64,000 bases of DNA, from contig NC_135242.1 in NCBI RefSeq assembly GCF_947623445.1, forward strand, positions 20,832,001 through 20,896,000. Direction: 5' to 3'. Numbering within the stretch: the stretch's first letter is position 1; each line of letters starts with the position of its first letter. A model generated the notes under the pieces. It did no database searches, was not told the origin of the DNA, and saw nothing but the letters and a program-made list of their open reading frames with translations. This DNA is from Clavelina lepadiformis. Taxonomy: Eukaryota > Chordata > Ascidiacea > Aplousobranchia > Clavelinidae. The position numbers and the translations under genes were made by a program. Shown here piece by piece: positions 25,388 through 36,991 of this stretch.

Positions 25388-25729
25388 ATGGATTCTCAGT
25401 TTTTAAAATCGTCCTGGGTCTTTATCAAGGGCCAATTGAAATCACACACCTGCCTGTGGCCGCTAGTTGGAAGCTGTGTCGTGGCTGGCTCTTTATGTGC
25501 AGGTGCTTTAATTTGGGCGGGGAGAAAAGACGAAGTCAAGTTTTACAGGAGAAGAGTTATTCACCCCCACGAGTCTGTAGCCTGGGATAGAGCCGATCAA
25601 AAAGTTTTTGTGCTAACCAAAGAGGCAAAGTCTCTCTACAAGGATGATCCGGAGCTGCGAGGTCTTCTAAAAGAAATCTATGAAGATGGAAGATACGACA
25701 GGGTTTCTCCATTCGGCCGCCATCACTAA
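25388..25729 (+). CDS. NDUFA4/B12D-like single-pass mitochondrial-type protein, copy 1
   Basis: 113-aa protein in one exon. The start is the ATG at 25388; upstream in-frame sequence lacks an ATG. A short amphipathic N-terminus with KSHTCLWPLVG precedes a hydrophobic segment at about residues 22-44. A charged stretch DEVKFYRR follows, matching the NDUFA4/NMES1 (B12D, PF06522) layout in which K..P.L.PL, one TM helix and D[VE]x.xR follow in order. That family includes the cytochrome c oxidase subunit NDUFA4 (COXFA4). This protein is longer than usual family members (about 80-90 aa). It ends with LLKEIYEDGRY at residues 93-103, which is also found in the paralogue at 29604. The family call rests on remote similarity and layout, so I am moderately sure. 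The exact role (complex IV or other) is not shown by the sequence. Confidence 0.68.
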   Translation: MDSQFLKSSWVFIKGQLKSHTCLWPLVGSCVVAGSLCAGALIWAGRKDEVKFYRRRVIHPHESVAWDRADQKVFVLTKEAKSLYKDDPELRGLLKEIYEDGRYDRVSPFGRHH

Positions 25730-26698
25730 AATCCCCCCCAAACTAAGCCGATTACTGTGACTGGTATCCACTAGTCTGGAATGTGCTTACCTTAGCGAAA
25801 TTAACATTTTATTTAAAACGATTTAGAAAATTTCTGTTGTATTTTTATGAAATGTAACAAAGATATTTGCACGTCGCTCGTTTCATTAATTTCAACTTCT
25901 GAGAGGAGCAACTGAATACATAAGCACTTACGCATCATTATTGAAATTCACTGCTTTATTTATTGCTTTTAAAATGGAATATGATAAACTGTGGTGAAAA
26001 CTTGTAAATATAGCTGAAATAAGGAAATGCATACGTATGTGTAGCCGAAATAAACAACTGCGATTGTGATATGAAGATTGGCTTGAACCCAGCACAGCAA
26101 ATTTCAATTCCTAACCCAGCCCATTTACATTTTAATCACAGTTTTTTTCAATACTTGCGCTGCCCATTTCAATTTTAGGCCTATACAGCTTGCCATTTTC
26201 AATGATCTCAGCCCATTTGAAATTGGGAATCTGAAATACTGTAACTCAGTAGAAGTGATTTAAAAGTAGCATCACACGAAATTAGGCTAGGTTTTGAAAC
26301 TTGCTCCATTTAATGCTAGCTGCAAAACTTTCTTACTAAGAGTAAAAACCTAAATGTCAAATGATATATATATATACCATTTAATATAAATATACATTTA
26401 ATATATACCATATAAACTGCTCAAAATGAAATAAATGTATGAAAGTTACCTCGTAAAATCTTAAATGCCCACTGTACAGTACATATTAGGTGCTTTTAAG
26501 AAAGTTAGCAAATGTTCTCTCGCCATTTAACAACTACTACAGCTAAATCTCAACCTAAAAACGAAAAAAAAATAGCCCGAAGATAAAGTTTTCTACAGCG
26601 AATCATAACTGGCAACAAAGCTCCAAGCGTCAAAAACATTATGCAACTATTAACCGTTAGATGATGATAAAGCAGCAAATTATGTCCAGACAAATAGC
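25730..26698. other. 3' region of first NDUFA4-like gene and AT-rich spacer
   Basis: A candidate poly(A) signal AATAAA lies at 26049-26054. Around 26085-26240 the motif CCCATTT, often followed by AATT, recurs in both orientations, possibly an old decayed repeat. Around 26360-26415 there is an AT microsatellite-like stretch. No gene was seen. Confidence 0.45.
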
Positions 26699-27020
26699 CA
26701 GGGTTGCCATCGGTCTCAATTCAAAAATAAGCACGACTAGGAAACGAAAGACGAATACCACCTTAAACAGTGCACAACAGGAGAAAGCAACCAATGTTCC
26801 TAAAAAAAAACTAGACACTATCTGCATGTTCTTAATCTTGGTATCTCTTTGGTACAAAATGGAATACTAAAGGTGTCAAAATGCCCAACATACGAACCTT
26901 TACCCTAAAAATAAGACGAAAATAAGCACGCAAGTGAAAATAAGGACATTTCTTAGAAAAAATGACAAAAATATTTTCTAAGACACGGACCTTTAAAATA
27001 AGGACGGTATGGCAACCCTG
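26699..27020. mobile_element. hAT-type MITE, 322 bp, with 8-bp target duplication
   Basis: The left terminus is CAGGGTTGCCATCGGTC and the right terminus is the inverted GGACGGTATGGCAACCCTG. The outer 12 bases (CAGGGTTGCCAT) are a perfect inverted repeat. The element is flanked by identical 8-bp copies of CAAATAGC at 26691-26698 and 27021-27028. These are the signatures of a hAT-superfamily insertion. The interior has no transposase similarity that I can see, so it is non-autonomous. The intact duplication suggests a fairly recent insertion. Confidence 0.88.
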
Positions 27021-27028
27021 CAAATAGC

Positions 27029-29603
27029 ATACAATTTTGCAGTAACAGCACCTTGTGACAAGCAGCTTTGACATAGACCAGTATACTCCAGCAAGGTTCA
27101 CAAGGAATGTTATCAGATGCAGACTCTTGTTTATCACTTTTTATTTAAACCATCATATACTTGCACAGATTTGAACGTTTTTTTTGCTGGTAAATTTAAC
27201 TGCAAGTAAAAATAAACGGCAAGAGAAACGTAAATTATTGAATAGTAGCCTATCGTATGATTTTAATAATTTATTATCCCCAGAGATTCTTCATCGATTA
27301 CATTTTGTGTTATAGGTTGCAACATAAAATAAATTTATAAAGAATAAAGAATTTATTTAGAAAAAATCTATAAAGAAATTTATTCAAATATAAGCTATAC
27401 CATAAAGATAAAAAGCCCCCAGTAGATTGGCGATGAATAGTGTTGGCTTTGTTGACAATCGCAAGACACTTCCCTGGCAAACTACCGATAATTTTTTAGC
27501 AATATTGACAAAATACGCAACCTTACGCCTCATACGCCTATTTGAGAAAATGTGTATAGACTTTTAAGCTATCGAAATAGTACATTAAGCTAATATACAG
27601 CCAACATCTGGTGTATAAGGAATCATTCCCCCCATTTTAAGCTTACCGCAGTGATGATATTGTTCTATTGTTGTTATAGACTCCGTGCAGGAAATGCGTC
27701 CAAGTTGGTAGTTCTTATTGTTTAGAAGGTCTTGTACATTGAATAAGCTAATTTTGGACGATATTGTTTATCGGGCATCGAACGCCATTTGTTAAACATT
27801 TACTTCTACCGCAATGTTGAACTTACCGTTTACACCAACCCATAAAGTTGACTTACTGACGATGAGGTGTTTGCTGACAGCGAAAAGCAAGCGTAACTCT
27901 TAAACAACGACGAAGTTGAATGTTTACAGTTTAATGCGTAAAATTGAACACAAGGTTGTTGTTTCAAGCTTGACTTCCACCTGGCCCGAAACTAACTAAA
28001 CGCTCCACCGATTTGAATTAAAGGCAGCAAGCTATTCAAAACAAGTCGCGTTTTTTGTTATTTCGAAACTGCTGCTGGGGATTTTTTTCGTGATGTCATC
28101 GATGAGCGGACATTTGTCAGTCACGTAGGCACTGTTGAGAGTTGCGGTCAACAAAGTGCGCATGACCAGTTATTGCGTCGTAATACGATCTGCTTTTTCT
28201 TTCACAAGTGACGTTCAGTATATGACGTCACAATAGTTTTCAAAATATTTTTGCGTCTTGCTCGCCCCGCCCCCTTCTCCAAGCAAACTGAGTAGGCCTA
28301 ATATAGGATACAATCGTTTGGTGACGTTGGCATTTTCGATGACCTGACTTCACGTTTCGTAGTGTTTCTTTCAACAACAACACGAAATGGAAAACAACAC
28401 GAAATCTTTTCCCACTTTATTTCAGTCTAGTAATCCTTTTACTGCTTTGTCATTACTCACTTATGGTATGCGGTTTACTGACGTCATCACTACGTAAAGC
28501 CAAATGTATGTGTTATAGCGTAATAAACATCTCTAACTATAAAGTTTTATTGCATCAGAAAAGCAAACAGTAGTGAATATCACGAATACTGTGAATACTA
28601 ATTCGCCAAACTCGTTTTCAGCTTTTGATTATAATTCGCTGCAAAAATACTATCAGTTAATATTGCTTACCATCTTGGTTTTATTTTCCCAACCTTCGCC
28701 TACACGAGTTACTTTTTATTCTTTGTTTATGTCACACTATACGAAAACGTCAAAGAATTTACTATAGAGGTAATAAAAATTGTAAAGAGAAGGAATCAAA
28801 GGTTATTTATTTACTTCACTTTCCTTATGGGTGGATCAAAACCTTTTCGTATGACAACCTTGTTCAAAGTTATATTCCCTGCGGTTTTTGTCAATCATTT
28901 GCCATACAGTGTATTACCATGATATAGGCCAAGTAATGTACATATCCCAATCATACTGCCTACGTGACCGGCCGCGCGTCGATGTTCGTGACGTCATCAC
29001 ATGATTGTCTAATAAATAGACGACTCCAGGATGCGAACACAGATCATTTCCAGTCTTATGGACGAAATTTTCTTCTGTAGCTCATAGCGTAAAGTGCTGG
29101 TGGTTATAGAAGTGATTTTGTGTTTTTTGTTTGACTTGTGGTAAGGGACCACTTCTAGCATGGTCAACAAAATAAATGTGGTTATATTCTGGTAAGTAAA
29201 AGTTTCATGCTTTGGTTTGACACAGCGTGAAGGGACTGGAGAAAAACGCAAACGCATTCTCAGTTCATGCTCAGTGCATATTCCGCTGACGTATAAAGTG
29301 CGAACGAATTTGTTGTGCTTGTCAGCAAAACAAGCGCAGACAGCAGAACGCAGTACTACGACAGTGATCGTGATAGCAAGATTGGATGAAGCAAAATTTG
29401 ACTGTAAAGTCCTACATTGTGTAAATTATATAGAGCAGGGTCGAAAGACGACAGTTTATTCATTGCATTAATTTCAAGTCCAACGTTGTTTATTACCGCC
29501 TATATATGCAAACGCTAGACTAGATATTAACATCATAAAATTTTGCCCAGATTTCATATGAGTTAATATAAGCTTAATATACACTTCAACCAAATATACA
29601 AAT
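27029..29603. other. Intergenic with CRE-like sites before second NDUFA4-like gene
   Basis: No coding gene is supported; short ORFs here lack recognisable domains. It contains three perfect TGACGTCA octamers (28223-28230, 28479-28486, 28989-28996) plus near matches around 28090 and 28209. It would hold the promoter of the gene starting at 29604. Confidence 0.45.
28223..28996. promoter_or_regulatory. Cluster of three CRE octamers
   Basis: Perfect palindromic TGACGTCA sites begin at 28223, 28479 and 28989. The last two are both followed by TCAC. Such sites bind CREB/ATF bZIP dimers in animals. They lie 600-1400 bp upstream of the NDUFA4-like start at 29604. Regulatory use is inferred only from clustering. 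Confidence 0.4.
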
Positions 29604-29927
29604 ATGGCTTTTCTTGGACGTCATTTAACTACGATGAATCGGATGTTAAAGGAGCATTCTGCTCTTCGTCCTCTTATCGGAGCTTGTATCTTCTCAGGAT
29701 CAATGGCAGTCTTCATGATGGCTTATACCTCATTGAAAAAGCAGGACGTTGTTTATAACCGTTGGGCACAAAAATTGCCTCACTGGGCCTTGGAGAAACA
29801 CAACAGACGAGAGAAATTGGTGATTCCAGGCAAACATTCTGAACAGGTGTACCTTGAATCGGACACTGTGGCAATTAAGGCATTACTTGACGAGATTTAC
29901 GCAGATGGTCGCTACAGCAGAAGATAG
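29604..29927 (+). CDS. NDUFA4/B12D-like single-pass mitochondrial-type protein, copy 2
   Basis: 107-aa protein in one exon, starting at the ATG at 29604. A basic N-terminus (MAFLGRHLTTMNRMLKEHSA) leads to LRPLIGACIFSG and a hydrophobic helix at about residues 22-44. KKQDVVYNRW then matches the post-helix D-V-x-x-x-R pattern of NDUFA4. As in copy 1 the protein extends beyond the usual family length and ends LLDEIYADGRY (94-104) before SRR. The two copies are about 3.9 kb apart on the same strand and are clearly paralogous in the helix and C-terminal motif, but divergent between them. This implies an old duplication with selection on both ends. A poly(A) signal lies at 30175-30180. The family assignment rests on layout, not on a database search. 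Confidence 0.68.
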   Translation: MAFLGRHLTTMNRMLKEHSALRPLIGACIFSGSMAVFMMAYTSLKKQDVVYNRWAQKLPHWALEKHNRREKLVIPGKHSEQVYLESDTVAIKALLDEIYADGRYSRR

Positions 29928-30174
29928 ATTAAGTTATGTCCTTCAATTACGTTCTAGTAATATGCAGTGTAATTTACGTGTACTTGGCAGTTTTTCTTTT
30001 CTTTTAATAGTCTGGCCAATTACATTTTAATTTATGAGAGATGCTATTTTAAGTTACGTTAGCGTAATTTTTTGTGTTAATCGCGAATTACTAACCTTTG
30101 TTGCACGTTTTTGGCAAATAGAGCTGTTGTTTTGGTACCATATCACGTCCGCGTATTAATATTTTATTTTCCCC

Positions 30175-30180
30175 AATAAA
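30175..30180 (+). terminator. Poly(A) signal of second NDUFA4-like gene
   Basis: AATAAA in a CCCCAATAAAAGC context, about 250 bp after the stop codon at 29925-29927. Confidence 0.5.
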
Positions 30181-32967
30181 AGCTTATTGACAATTTGATT
30201 CCTTCAATACGTTCCGGTCTTTCCCAACTGAAGGCTCTTGTCACGTTACGTCATTTCCTTTTTAAGCATTCGACTTCACTGTCTCCATCCCCTTCTCCCT
30301 TCCCCCTTTCTTTCTCTCTCGCTCTGATCTATCTACGATTCTGATTGTTTTATTGCACCGTTCATGACTTATAGCTGATATTAATCAAACGTGCAGTATA
30401 GCAAGGGAACACGTTTAAATAAATAAGAAGCGAAGATGGTGACACTGTATTAACGTGTTTAACGCGTTGTCAATCTTGTTAGGCCTAAACACTTTCGCAT
30501 AATTACAATCTTATGTTACCATGTTCAAGGTATAATTATAGCCTATGTTATAAAGACCTAGCTAATATTTCAAATGTTTTACAGCGCTCGTGTTTTTAGA
30601 ACAATTTACGATTGTGTTTACGTTCAATGTTGTGCATTTAATGCAAAGCTTAAAATTAATGGCACTAAAGTTTTATTATGATCTGACGTCATGTTTCCGT
30701 GCACACTGCAAAGAAAAGTAGCTTCCTGAAAACAAGATTCACGTAAGCTCGTGCGCCTGGGATACGCATGTAGGCCTAGTTCTTGCACTTGCACAAGTTT
30801 GAAACAACAAAAACATGGCAAAATGTCTGCCACAGAAACGGTTTCAGTATTTATTATTCTTCCGTTTAAGGCTTTCAAACTGATGAAACATTTTCATTCA
30901 GATATTCTGCTTTGTCAGCCCTATACTCGAACTACGTAAGGCGTCGGCTGTTCAACATTGGCTATGAGTTTTGAGAACATCAGAGCTTTTTGTAAAACTT
31001 ACATGATTTTCGATATGTCTTTAGAAATATGACTTCGCGCTTGTCAGTCGGTCGCAAAGTTTATTGGGTTGTGCGTTGTAAGGAAAACGGCATACTTGTG
31101 TGTACGTTTGCATCAGTTGCACGTTTTTAAGCGATTCCACGATTCACTAACTTTTGAGAATTCACCTCGAGTCAACGGCCATGAAACGGAACAAGATACA
31201 CCTGATGCTAGACAGCGGGTGGCACGCAAACGTTTTTATCTACATCATTTGTTGGCAGCTCTAAGTCGCCACCTTGCGATGTAACTAACCAGTAATCACT
31301 CCTGAACTTTAATGCAATATCAGAAGCAGCTTGCGGTACGTCCAACTTCGATGGATTCATTCTTTGTAGTTTGCAATGCCTGATAAAACTTAGCCTTTAC
31401 ATATGTTTGCCTTTTGTTTTTCTTTATTTCGCAAAATTAAGAAAGGAAATGATGTGGTTTTTGATGTTGTCGAAAAAACTTAAGCGCTATTTTCTCAGAG
31501 CTTTCGATTTTAAAGCAAAACGCCGTATTATTTAAAATCCCTTTTTCTTATAACGTGCCCAAGGAACTCTAACCTATACTTCATTAAGTTGTTCATAAAA
31601 GAGATCTGGTTTAACACCTGTTTTTGCGCCACGTTAAGTTCTTCTGCCCAAGTGGGCTACTCCCTTTTGGCCTTTATAAAAAAAGCTAATCATCACGCAG
31701 CTACAAAACGTATTTTTATACAATATCTTTGAAATAAAAAAATTACAAGTCGAAATTTATAGACCTGGCATGCCAAAGCAATCCTTCTTGGTCGAGCATT
31801 CAACGTCGAGTAACCCTTGTAAGTTGAACAGTGTCGCGCGCTCATCGACATTTAACCTCGATGAAGGTCTCGTGGATGGTATTTCATGCCTCGGTGGGAG
31901 AGTTGCACATAAGAAAATAAATTGTATCTTACACACAAGTGCAAGTGAGGCATGCAATTAAAAAGTAGGCTATTGTAAAATATATGGTTTAAAACAATTA
32001 CATTTTGAGTAGTTCACAAACTGATGCCCAGTAACTCGATTGCATATTGATTAGCCTATTGACCACATGGTAAGCCGGCAATACTTTATCCTGGGGTAAA
32101 AACGCACAGCAAGAAAACAACCATGTAAACATGAAGTAACTAAAAAGTGAAAATACTTCAACCGCTTGTGGACGGGTTGAAATTGAAAAATTTAATTGAA
32201 ACCGTGCGTGTATTTAATGTAGATTGCTTCGAACGAACTCATTTCATAACAACACTAAGAAAATGCGCCAATTGAACTAGATATGATCAAGGCGTGCACA
32301 TAAAACCGCGAAATCTGTTAACCGCCCTATATAAGCAAAAGGAATAAACATGTGCAAATAATCATAGTGCAACAATTAACATTAACAATGCTCTAAAAAC
32401 TACCCGATCGATTTATTTTAAACATGACCCAAATAATAACTCAATGTTCGTAAAGTCAAAATTACTGCTTAGCTACACCTTAGGCTGCAATTGAATTTTA
32501 GTCTATCCTGCAATCGGCCTGCTAAGTAATTCCGAGTGTCCTGCAGGGTAAGGTTTTTCGAAAGTTATTCAACCTATAACTCTATACCAAAATAAAATTG
32601 GAGACAGATTAATTTTTTAATAAGGGTACCATCAGTGATACTCAAAATCGGGGGCAATTGGGCCTTGACCCCACCACAAACCTATTTTCTGCGGCACAGG
32701 AATTTTTACGTCTTCATTCCTTTTCGTTGATTGCATTTCTTTGTTTGCACTGATCGGCTGTAACCTAAGAAAACGTATAACAGACGGGTATAGGGCGTTT
32801 CAAAATCGTTGTATAAGTTATAGTGTTATAAAATGATTTTATATGAATCAAAATAAAAATTGTATACACCATAAATTTCAGCTATTGTACGTATAAATAA
32901 GACAATATCAATTCATTTCAAGGCGTTTTAAAGCAGTTTTTAAGGCAAACAAATCCCAAATTTTTGC
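30181..32967. other. Gene-poor spacer
   Basis: Contains pyrimidine-rich sequence around 30280-30330 (TCTCTC/CCCTTT runs) and one TGACGTCA at 30684-30691. Short ORFs of 60-85 codons occur on both strands, without recognisable domains, splice context or similarity to the window's genes. I annotate no gene. Confidence 0.45.
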
Positions 32968-32975
32968 GCTCCAAG

Positions 32976-33213
32976 CAATGTTCCCTCTAATTTTTCACGA
33001 GTCTGAGCAAACACATTAACTCCCTGAGCGGTCCCTTGGACCACTGTGAGCAACATCAGACATGCCACGTGCGCACTGTGGCCATTATTATGCGTTTATT
33101 TTATTTTCAATTCAGGTTGGATTTTTTTCTTATGCGCAGCACAGATTTTCTGTGCGCGGAGACCGCGTCAGCAGTGCGCATTTGCGCACGCGCGCAGCTT
33201 AGAGGGAACATTG
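32976..33213. mobile_element. hAT-type MITE, 238 bp, with 8-bp target duplication
   Basis: The termini are CAATGTTCCCTCTAA and its exact inverse TTAGAGGGAACATTG (15 bp perfect). Identical 8-bp flanks GCTCCAAG lie at 32968-32975 and 33214-33221. Both features fit a hAT-type insertion. The interior is CG- and GCGC-rich near the right end (TGCGCACGCGCGCAG) and carries no transposase. The short ORFs overlapping it are not genes. Confidence 0.88.
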
Positions 33214-33221
33214 GCTCCAAG

Positions 33222-34007
33222 CATTTTGGGCATCTGAGCCACAAAGCTGGCCCAAAATATTTTTGAGCAAGTGGCGCAAATTCGTGGTGCACAAACTACA
33301 ACCGTTGTTTGAAAGTATCGCAAATACAACGCAATAATGCCAGGGCAAATAAAACTACGCCGGGAAAGACTGGCAAGGATTCACAGGTCAGAGCGCATAA
33401 CGTGCATCATGGCAATAGATAAAATGATACCAGCCTATACAAAGATGAAGGTTTACCGTAGTGTGTCAGCAGACAGCAGAGCCACCAAACTGCTGATGGC
33501 TGATCATTCTGACCAAGGTAAATCCTGTCCGACGTTTTCGTTTGTTGCGTGGCGTCTACAATTTGTCGCGTTTAACAAAATTACTTCAAACAAAGTTGGA
33601 AATGAAATAAACCGCAAAATATGGATCAATTGGCAACAAAACATCTTAAATAAAAAATATACGGCTTATATTGCCAGTTCATCCTTTAATTCCATACAAA
33701 TATTTCGCATAGTATTTTTAATATGTTGCTAAATTAATCGATAAGTAATTAAATACGATTCCGCATTGACAAAACAAAAAAAATTTTCCACATGCTCGTT
33801 CATCTATTACTCTAAAATACAAAATTGACTGGCATTATTTTTATTTTATACTCAAACTAATTAGCATCGTGACTTCGGTCCTCACTGCTCACAAACGGTC
33901 GCTTGCATTGATAAGGACCAAACTACGCATCAAATATAACTGCTCAAAAAAATCACTTTCCGCAAAATATATTCAAACAATTTTTCATTACACTTGTTTA
34001 TCAATCA
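33222..34007. other. Spacer with left copy of an imperfect direct duplication
   Basis: A 131-codon ORF at 33337-33732 has no recognisable domain and I do not call it a gene. From about 33810 to 33970 the sequence is an imperfect direct copy of 34955-35114. Shared blocks include ACTGGCATTATTTT and, further in, TTGCAT.GAT followed by CAAA.TA.GC.TCAAATA.AAC. Confidence 0.45.
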
Positions 34008-34015
34008 CTCTAGAT

Positions 34016-34947
34016 CAGTGGTTTTCAACCTTATTCTTACAGCGTACCAACCTGGAGGTTCTATGATGTTGCTGTGTACCAACAGATTATCAACAAACTC
34101 AACTTAACCCAAAATGTATAATTTTGGATTATTAACAGGGACTGATTAGCAAATAAATTGGCCCAGAAAAAATTACACAAATTAGCAAGGCAAAATTTAA
34201 TGTGATGATTGCAATTGTTTCTTCTCTACAAGTTGACCCATGCGGGGTGGAACTGAGCTCACAGCCCATTGCAAATCGTGTCCAGGAGTGTCGAGGCGAT
34301 TTCGACTCTTAGCTTTGATGCTCATCATGGAAGAGAAACCCTGCTCACCAAGTGAGAACCGTAAGCCCCATGCTGAGAAGTTAATAAAGAAAATCCAGAA
34401 GGACAGTGTACGGCTGTACCCCAAACAAAATAGTCCAGGATCCGTTTATAACTTTATCGGCAAAAATATGACTCGTTACTGTTGAGTTTTGCTAAAAATT
34501 ACTGTCCATTACAAAAAATAAGCTAGAAGTCTATTTCTTCCCCTTATGCTGCAGCTGTTTACACAAGGAAAGCTAAGCAATTTGATATTCCACCTTACTT
34601 CCTAGTTCTATGTACCTTTCTGCCAAAAAGCAAGCCTACTGTGTACTGTGAAGTGTAGGGAAATGGTTTTTACTGTGAACAATAGGGAGAAAACAATAGC
34701 CAATTATGAACAAAACAGACACCTTTATTACGTCAGTCACTGCATTTAAGCAGCTTGTCCTCGCGTACTGTTGCAGACATCTAAACAACCTCTCCATGTG
34801 GATTTTTCTGTTGCAAATAAAATAAAAATAAAATTACGGTTTTTTCATCTTGATAAAACTCAAATTTTAGTTTTAACAACTGCGTTTACCGCGTACCACC
34901 TGAAATGACTTTGCGTAGGTACGCGTACCACAGGTTGAGAACCACTG
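34016..34947 (-). mobile_element. hAT element, 932 bp, internally deleted
   Basis: The ends are CAGTGGTTTTCAACC (left) and GGTTGAGAACCACTG (right), which are inverted repeats with one mismatch. They are flanked by perfect 8-bp duplications CTCTAGAT at 34008-34015 and 34948-34955. Inner subterminal sequences GCGTACC are also inverted (left 34042 region, right 34922-34928). The CAGTGGTT..CAACC terminus is a common hAT/Charlie-type end. A C-terminal transposase remnant is encoded on the minus strand (see 34197-34424). Most of the transposase gene is missing, so the element cannot move on its own. Confidence 0.9.
34197..34424 (-). pseudogene. hAT transposase C-terminal remnant
   Basis: A 75-codon minus-strand reading frame within the 34016-34947 element contains LGEQGFSSMMSIKAKSRNRL. 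This resembles the conserved block near the C-terminus of hAT transposases and their domesticated relatives (ZBED5/SCAND3 type), in which C/E-x-G-F-S/S-x-x-x-I-K-x-K-x-R-N-R-L is typical. It belongs to the C-terminal dimerisation region. The BED finger and the catalytic D and E residues are absent. It is a decayed fragment, not a functional gene. Confidence 0.65.
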
Positions 34948-34954
34948 CTCTAGA

Positions 34955-36991
34955 TTGAAAAACTATTAAATTTACTGGCATTATTTTCCATTTCATATTC
35001 AAATTAATTGCGGTTTTGATTTTGGTTCTCACCGTTCGCAAGCCATCATTTGCATCGATTAGGGCCAAATTATGCGTCAAATACAACAGCTCGAAAAATT
35101 ACTTTTCGCAAAAGATTCTGCTGATCTGTCAAACTCAAGAAGTCTGGAAAATAGCCTATCAGCCTACATAGCAGTTTAAACAACTACTGTACCGGAACTT
35201 TTCCAGGTCCGTTTGTTGTGAATAGGCAAATATTTTGGCATTAAGCTTCCATGGTAAAGGATGTTTTCTTGGACTTTTACTTTGAATTACAGATGTTGAG
35301 ATTTTACTGCTTGATTACAACTCTTCTGCCCTTAAACTAGCCTAGCTCAGACTAACTTCCTATAGGCCTAGCTTATGTCCAACTTAAGCTGTAAAGTCGT
35401 TTTGTTAAAACCACCATAAATGACTAAACATAAAAGATAAGATGCTGTAGGCTATCTGTAATCTTATTGGAAAGTTTGCTGTTTTTGGTGGAAAATCCCC
35501 CATGCAACAAGATGAAACACAATATCCATTATACATGTACAGTATCCTACTTAGCAAACTTTCCAATCTGGGCTACAGCTTATCGTATAACTATGAGATT
35601 CAGTTTTTATAAATTTTTCCTAGATTTTTTCACCATTTTGTTCATTGGGTTAGGTCCATCTGTTATTGGTAAAACATAGAAATAACCTTTTTGCACCATG
35701 ATGAACGCACATTCTAGATAACGATTAAACTATTCCTATGGGCTTAGTTGCCATGCTAACCATTATTCATTTTTATTATTTGGTTATAATACATTATTTT
35801 TGCACGCTTTTAGCCCTTGGGTTTTGCTGTTTCTTCCCTCTCATTGTTTGCTGGTGGAGTTATTTTATCGTTCTGTATATTGGTTGGCATTTTATTTTTT
35901 GTTTCCCCTCAGACAACGATGAAAAATACGGTATTCATTATGGTTGAACATGTTTAATTGTTTTTTGTTAGGAGTATTTCATTGGTGTCGCTTATTTCGC
36001 AAACTTAATGCCAGCTTCCAAAATAATATATGCCAACTTTAATATTACAGCAAAATAACTTATTTCTAAAATCCGTCATCTTAAAGAGGCATATGGGTTT
36101 CAAAAAGGGTCAATTTCTTTGTTTTATTCTATATGTTGTAAAACTCTTAAAAATGCAATTACTCGAAAATCGCCCCATAGGGATCCCTGAAATTTTGCAT
36201 GTGAACCAGGCTTGCCTGATACTATCTCATACTGGAATATGGCAAAAATCACATATCTCTATATTCCACTACATAGGCCCAAAGTCAAAGGTGGATTTTT
36301 GGGCCTAAAACACACATTTTCTACTTTTTTATGCCAATTTCTATCCAAGTTTTCCATACAACCTGGAACTTTGAAACGCACCAACTGCTATTGGAATTTC
36401 CAGGCTAGAAAACAACACCAACCATCCTGCCTTCTGATTGGTCTAAACAGGTTTTTTAAAGGCTTTTCTCCTTAAAAAATATGTTTGTATATTGAGATTT
36501 ACATTTATGCAGAATCCTGCCAGCATAAAAATTGCACTTGGTTTGTTGGCAAAAAGCCCCAGATTCCAGTCTGACTTTGGAATAGGAGTGTTTTCCTGGT
36601 AGTGGTGTGGCTTTACTGTACTCTGCGACTGTGTGTACTCAAGATCATCAAAATTTTTATTCAGTTCAATATGTGCCTCATCAAAAGCAGTTGTTGTACA
36701 TCCCTTCTAATTTTAATTGGTATGCCAGTTTCATGATCATCCCACAAGCGTAACGCTTTCTTAAAAACATACAAAATTGTCATCCCACTAGCTGCAAATC
36801 CTTATTAAAAATATTTCAAAATCAAGGTGTTGAACAGTTGGTTGTTGAGAAAATATCAGGTTGTTATGGATGTACAATGTTAGTGAAATATTTTTTGGCA
36901 TGTATGATAATATTTGATTCTGAATTATGTTTTATTTCAGAGAGAAATTTCACCACACCATTTGTCTTAGAATAGAATCATTAGATGCAAA
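34955..36991. other. Spacer upstream of COP1
   Basis: 34955-35114 is the right copy of the duplication noted at 33810-33970. The rest holds only short ORFs with no recognisable product. A pyrimidine-rich tract ending in TTTATTTCAG just before 36942 is a good 3' splice site about 50 bp upstream of the COP1 ATG. It implies either a 5' UTR intron or a spliced-leader acceptor. Confidence 0.5.

Noticed and set aside
33337..33732. 131-codon plus-strand ORF
   Set aside because: No family signature; lies between transposon-derived sequences and runs into AT-rich DNA.
34240..34485. 81-codon plus-strand ORF inside the hAT element
   Set aside because: It is the antisense of the transposase remnant read on the minus strand.
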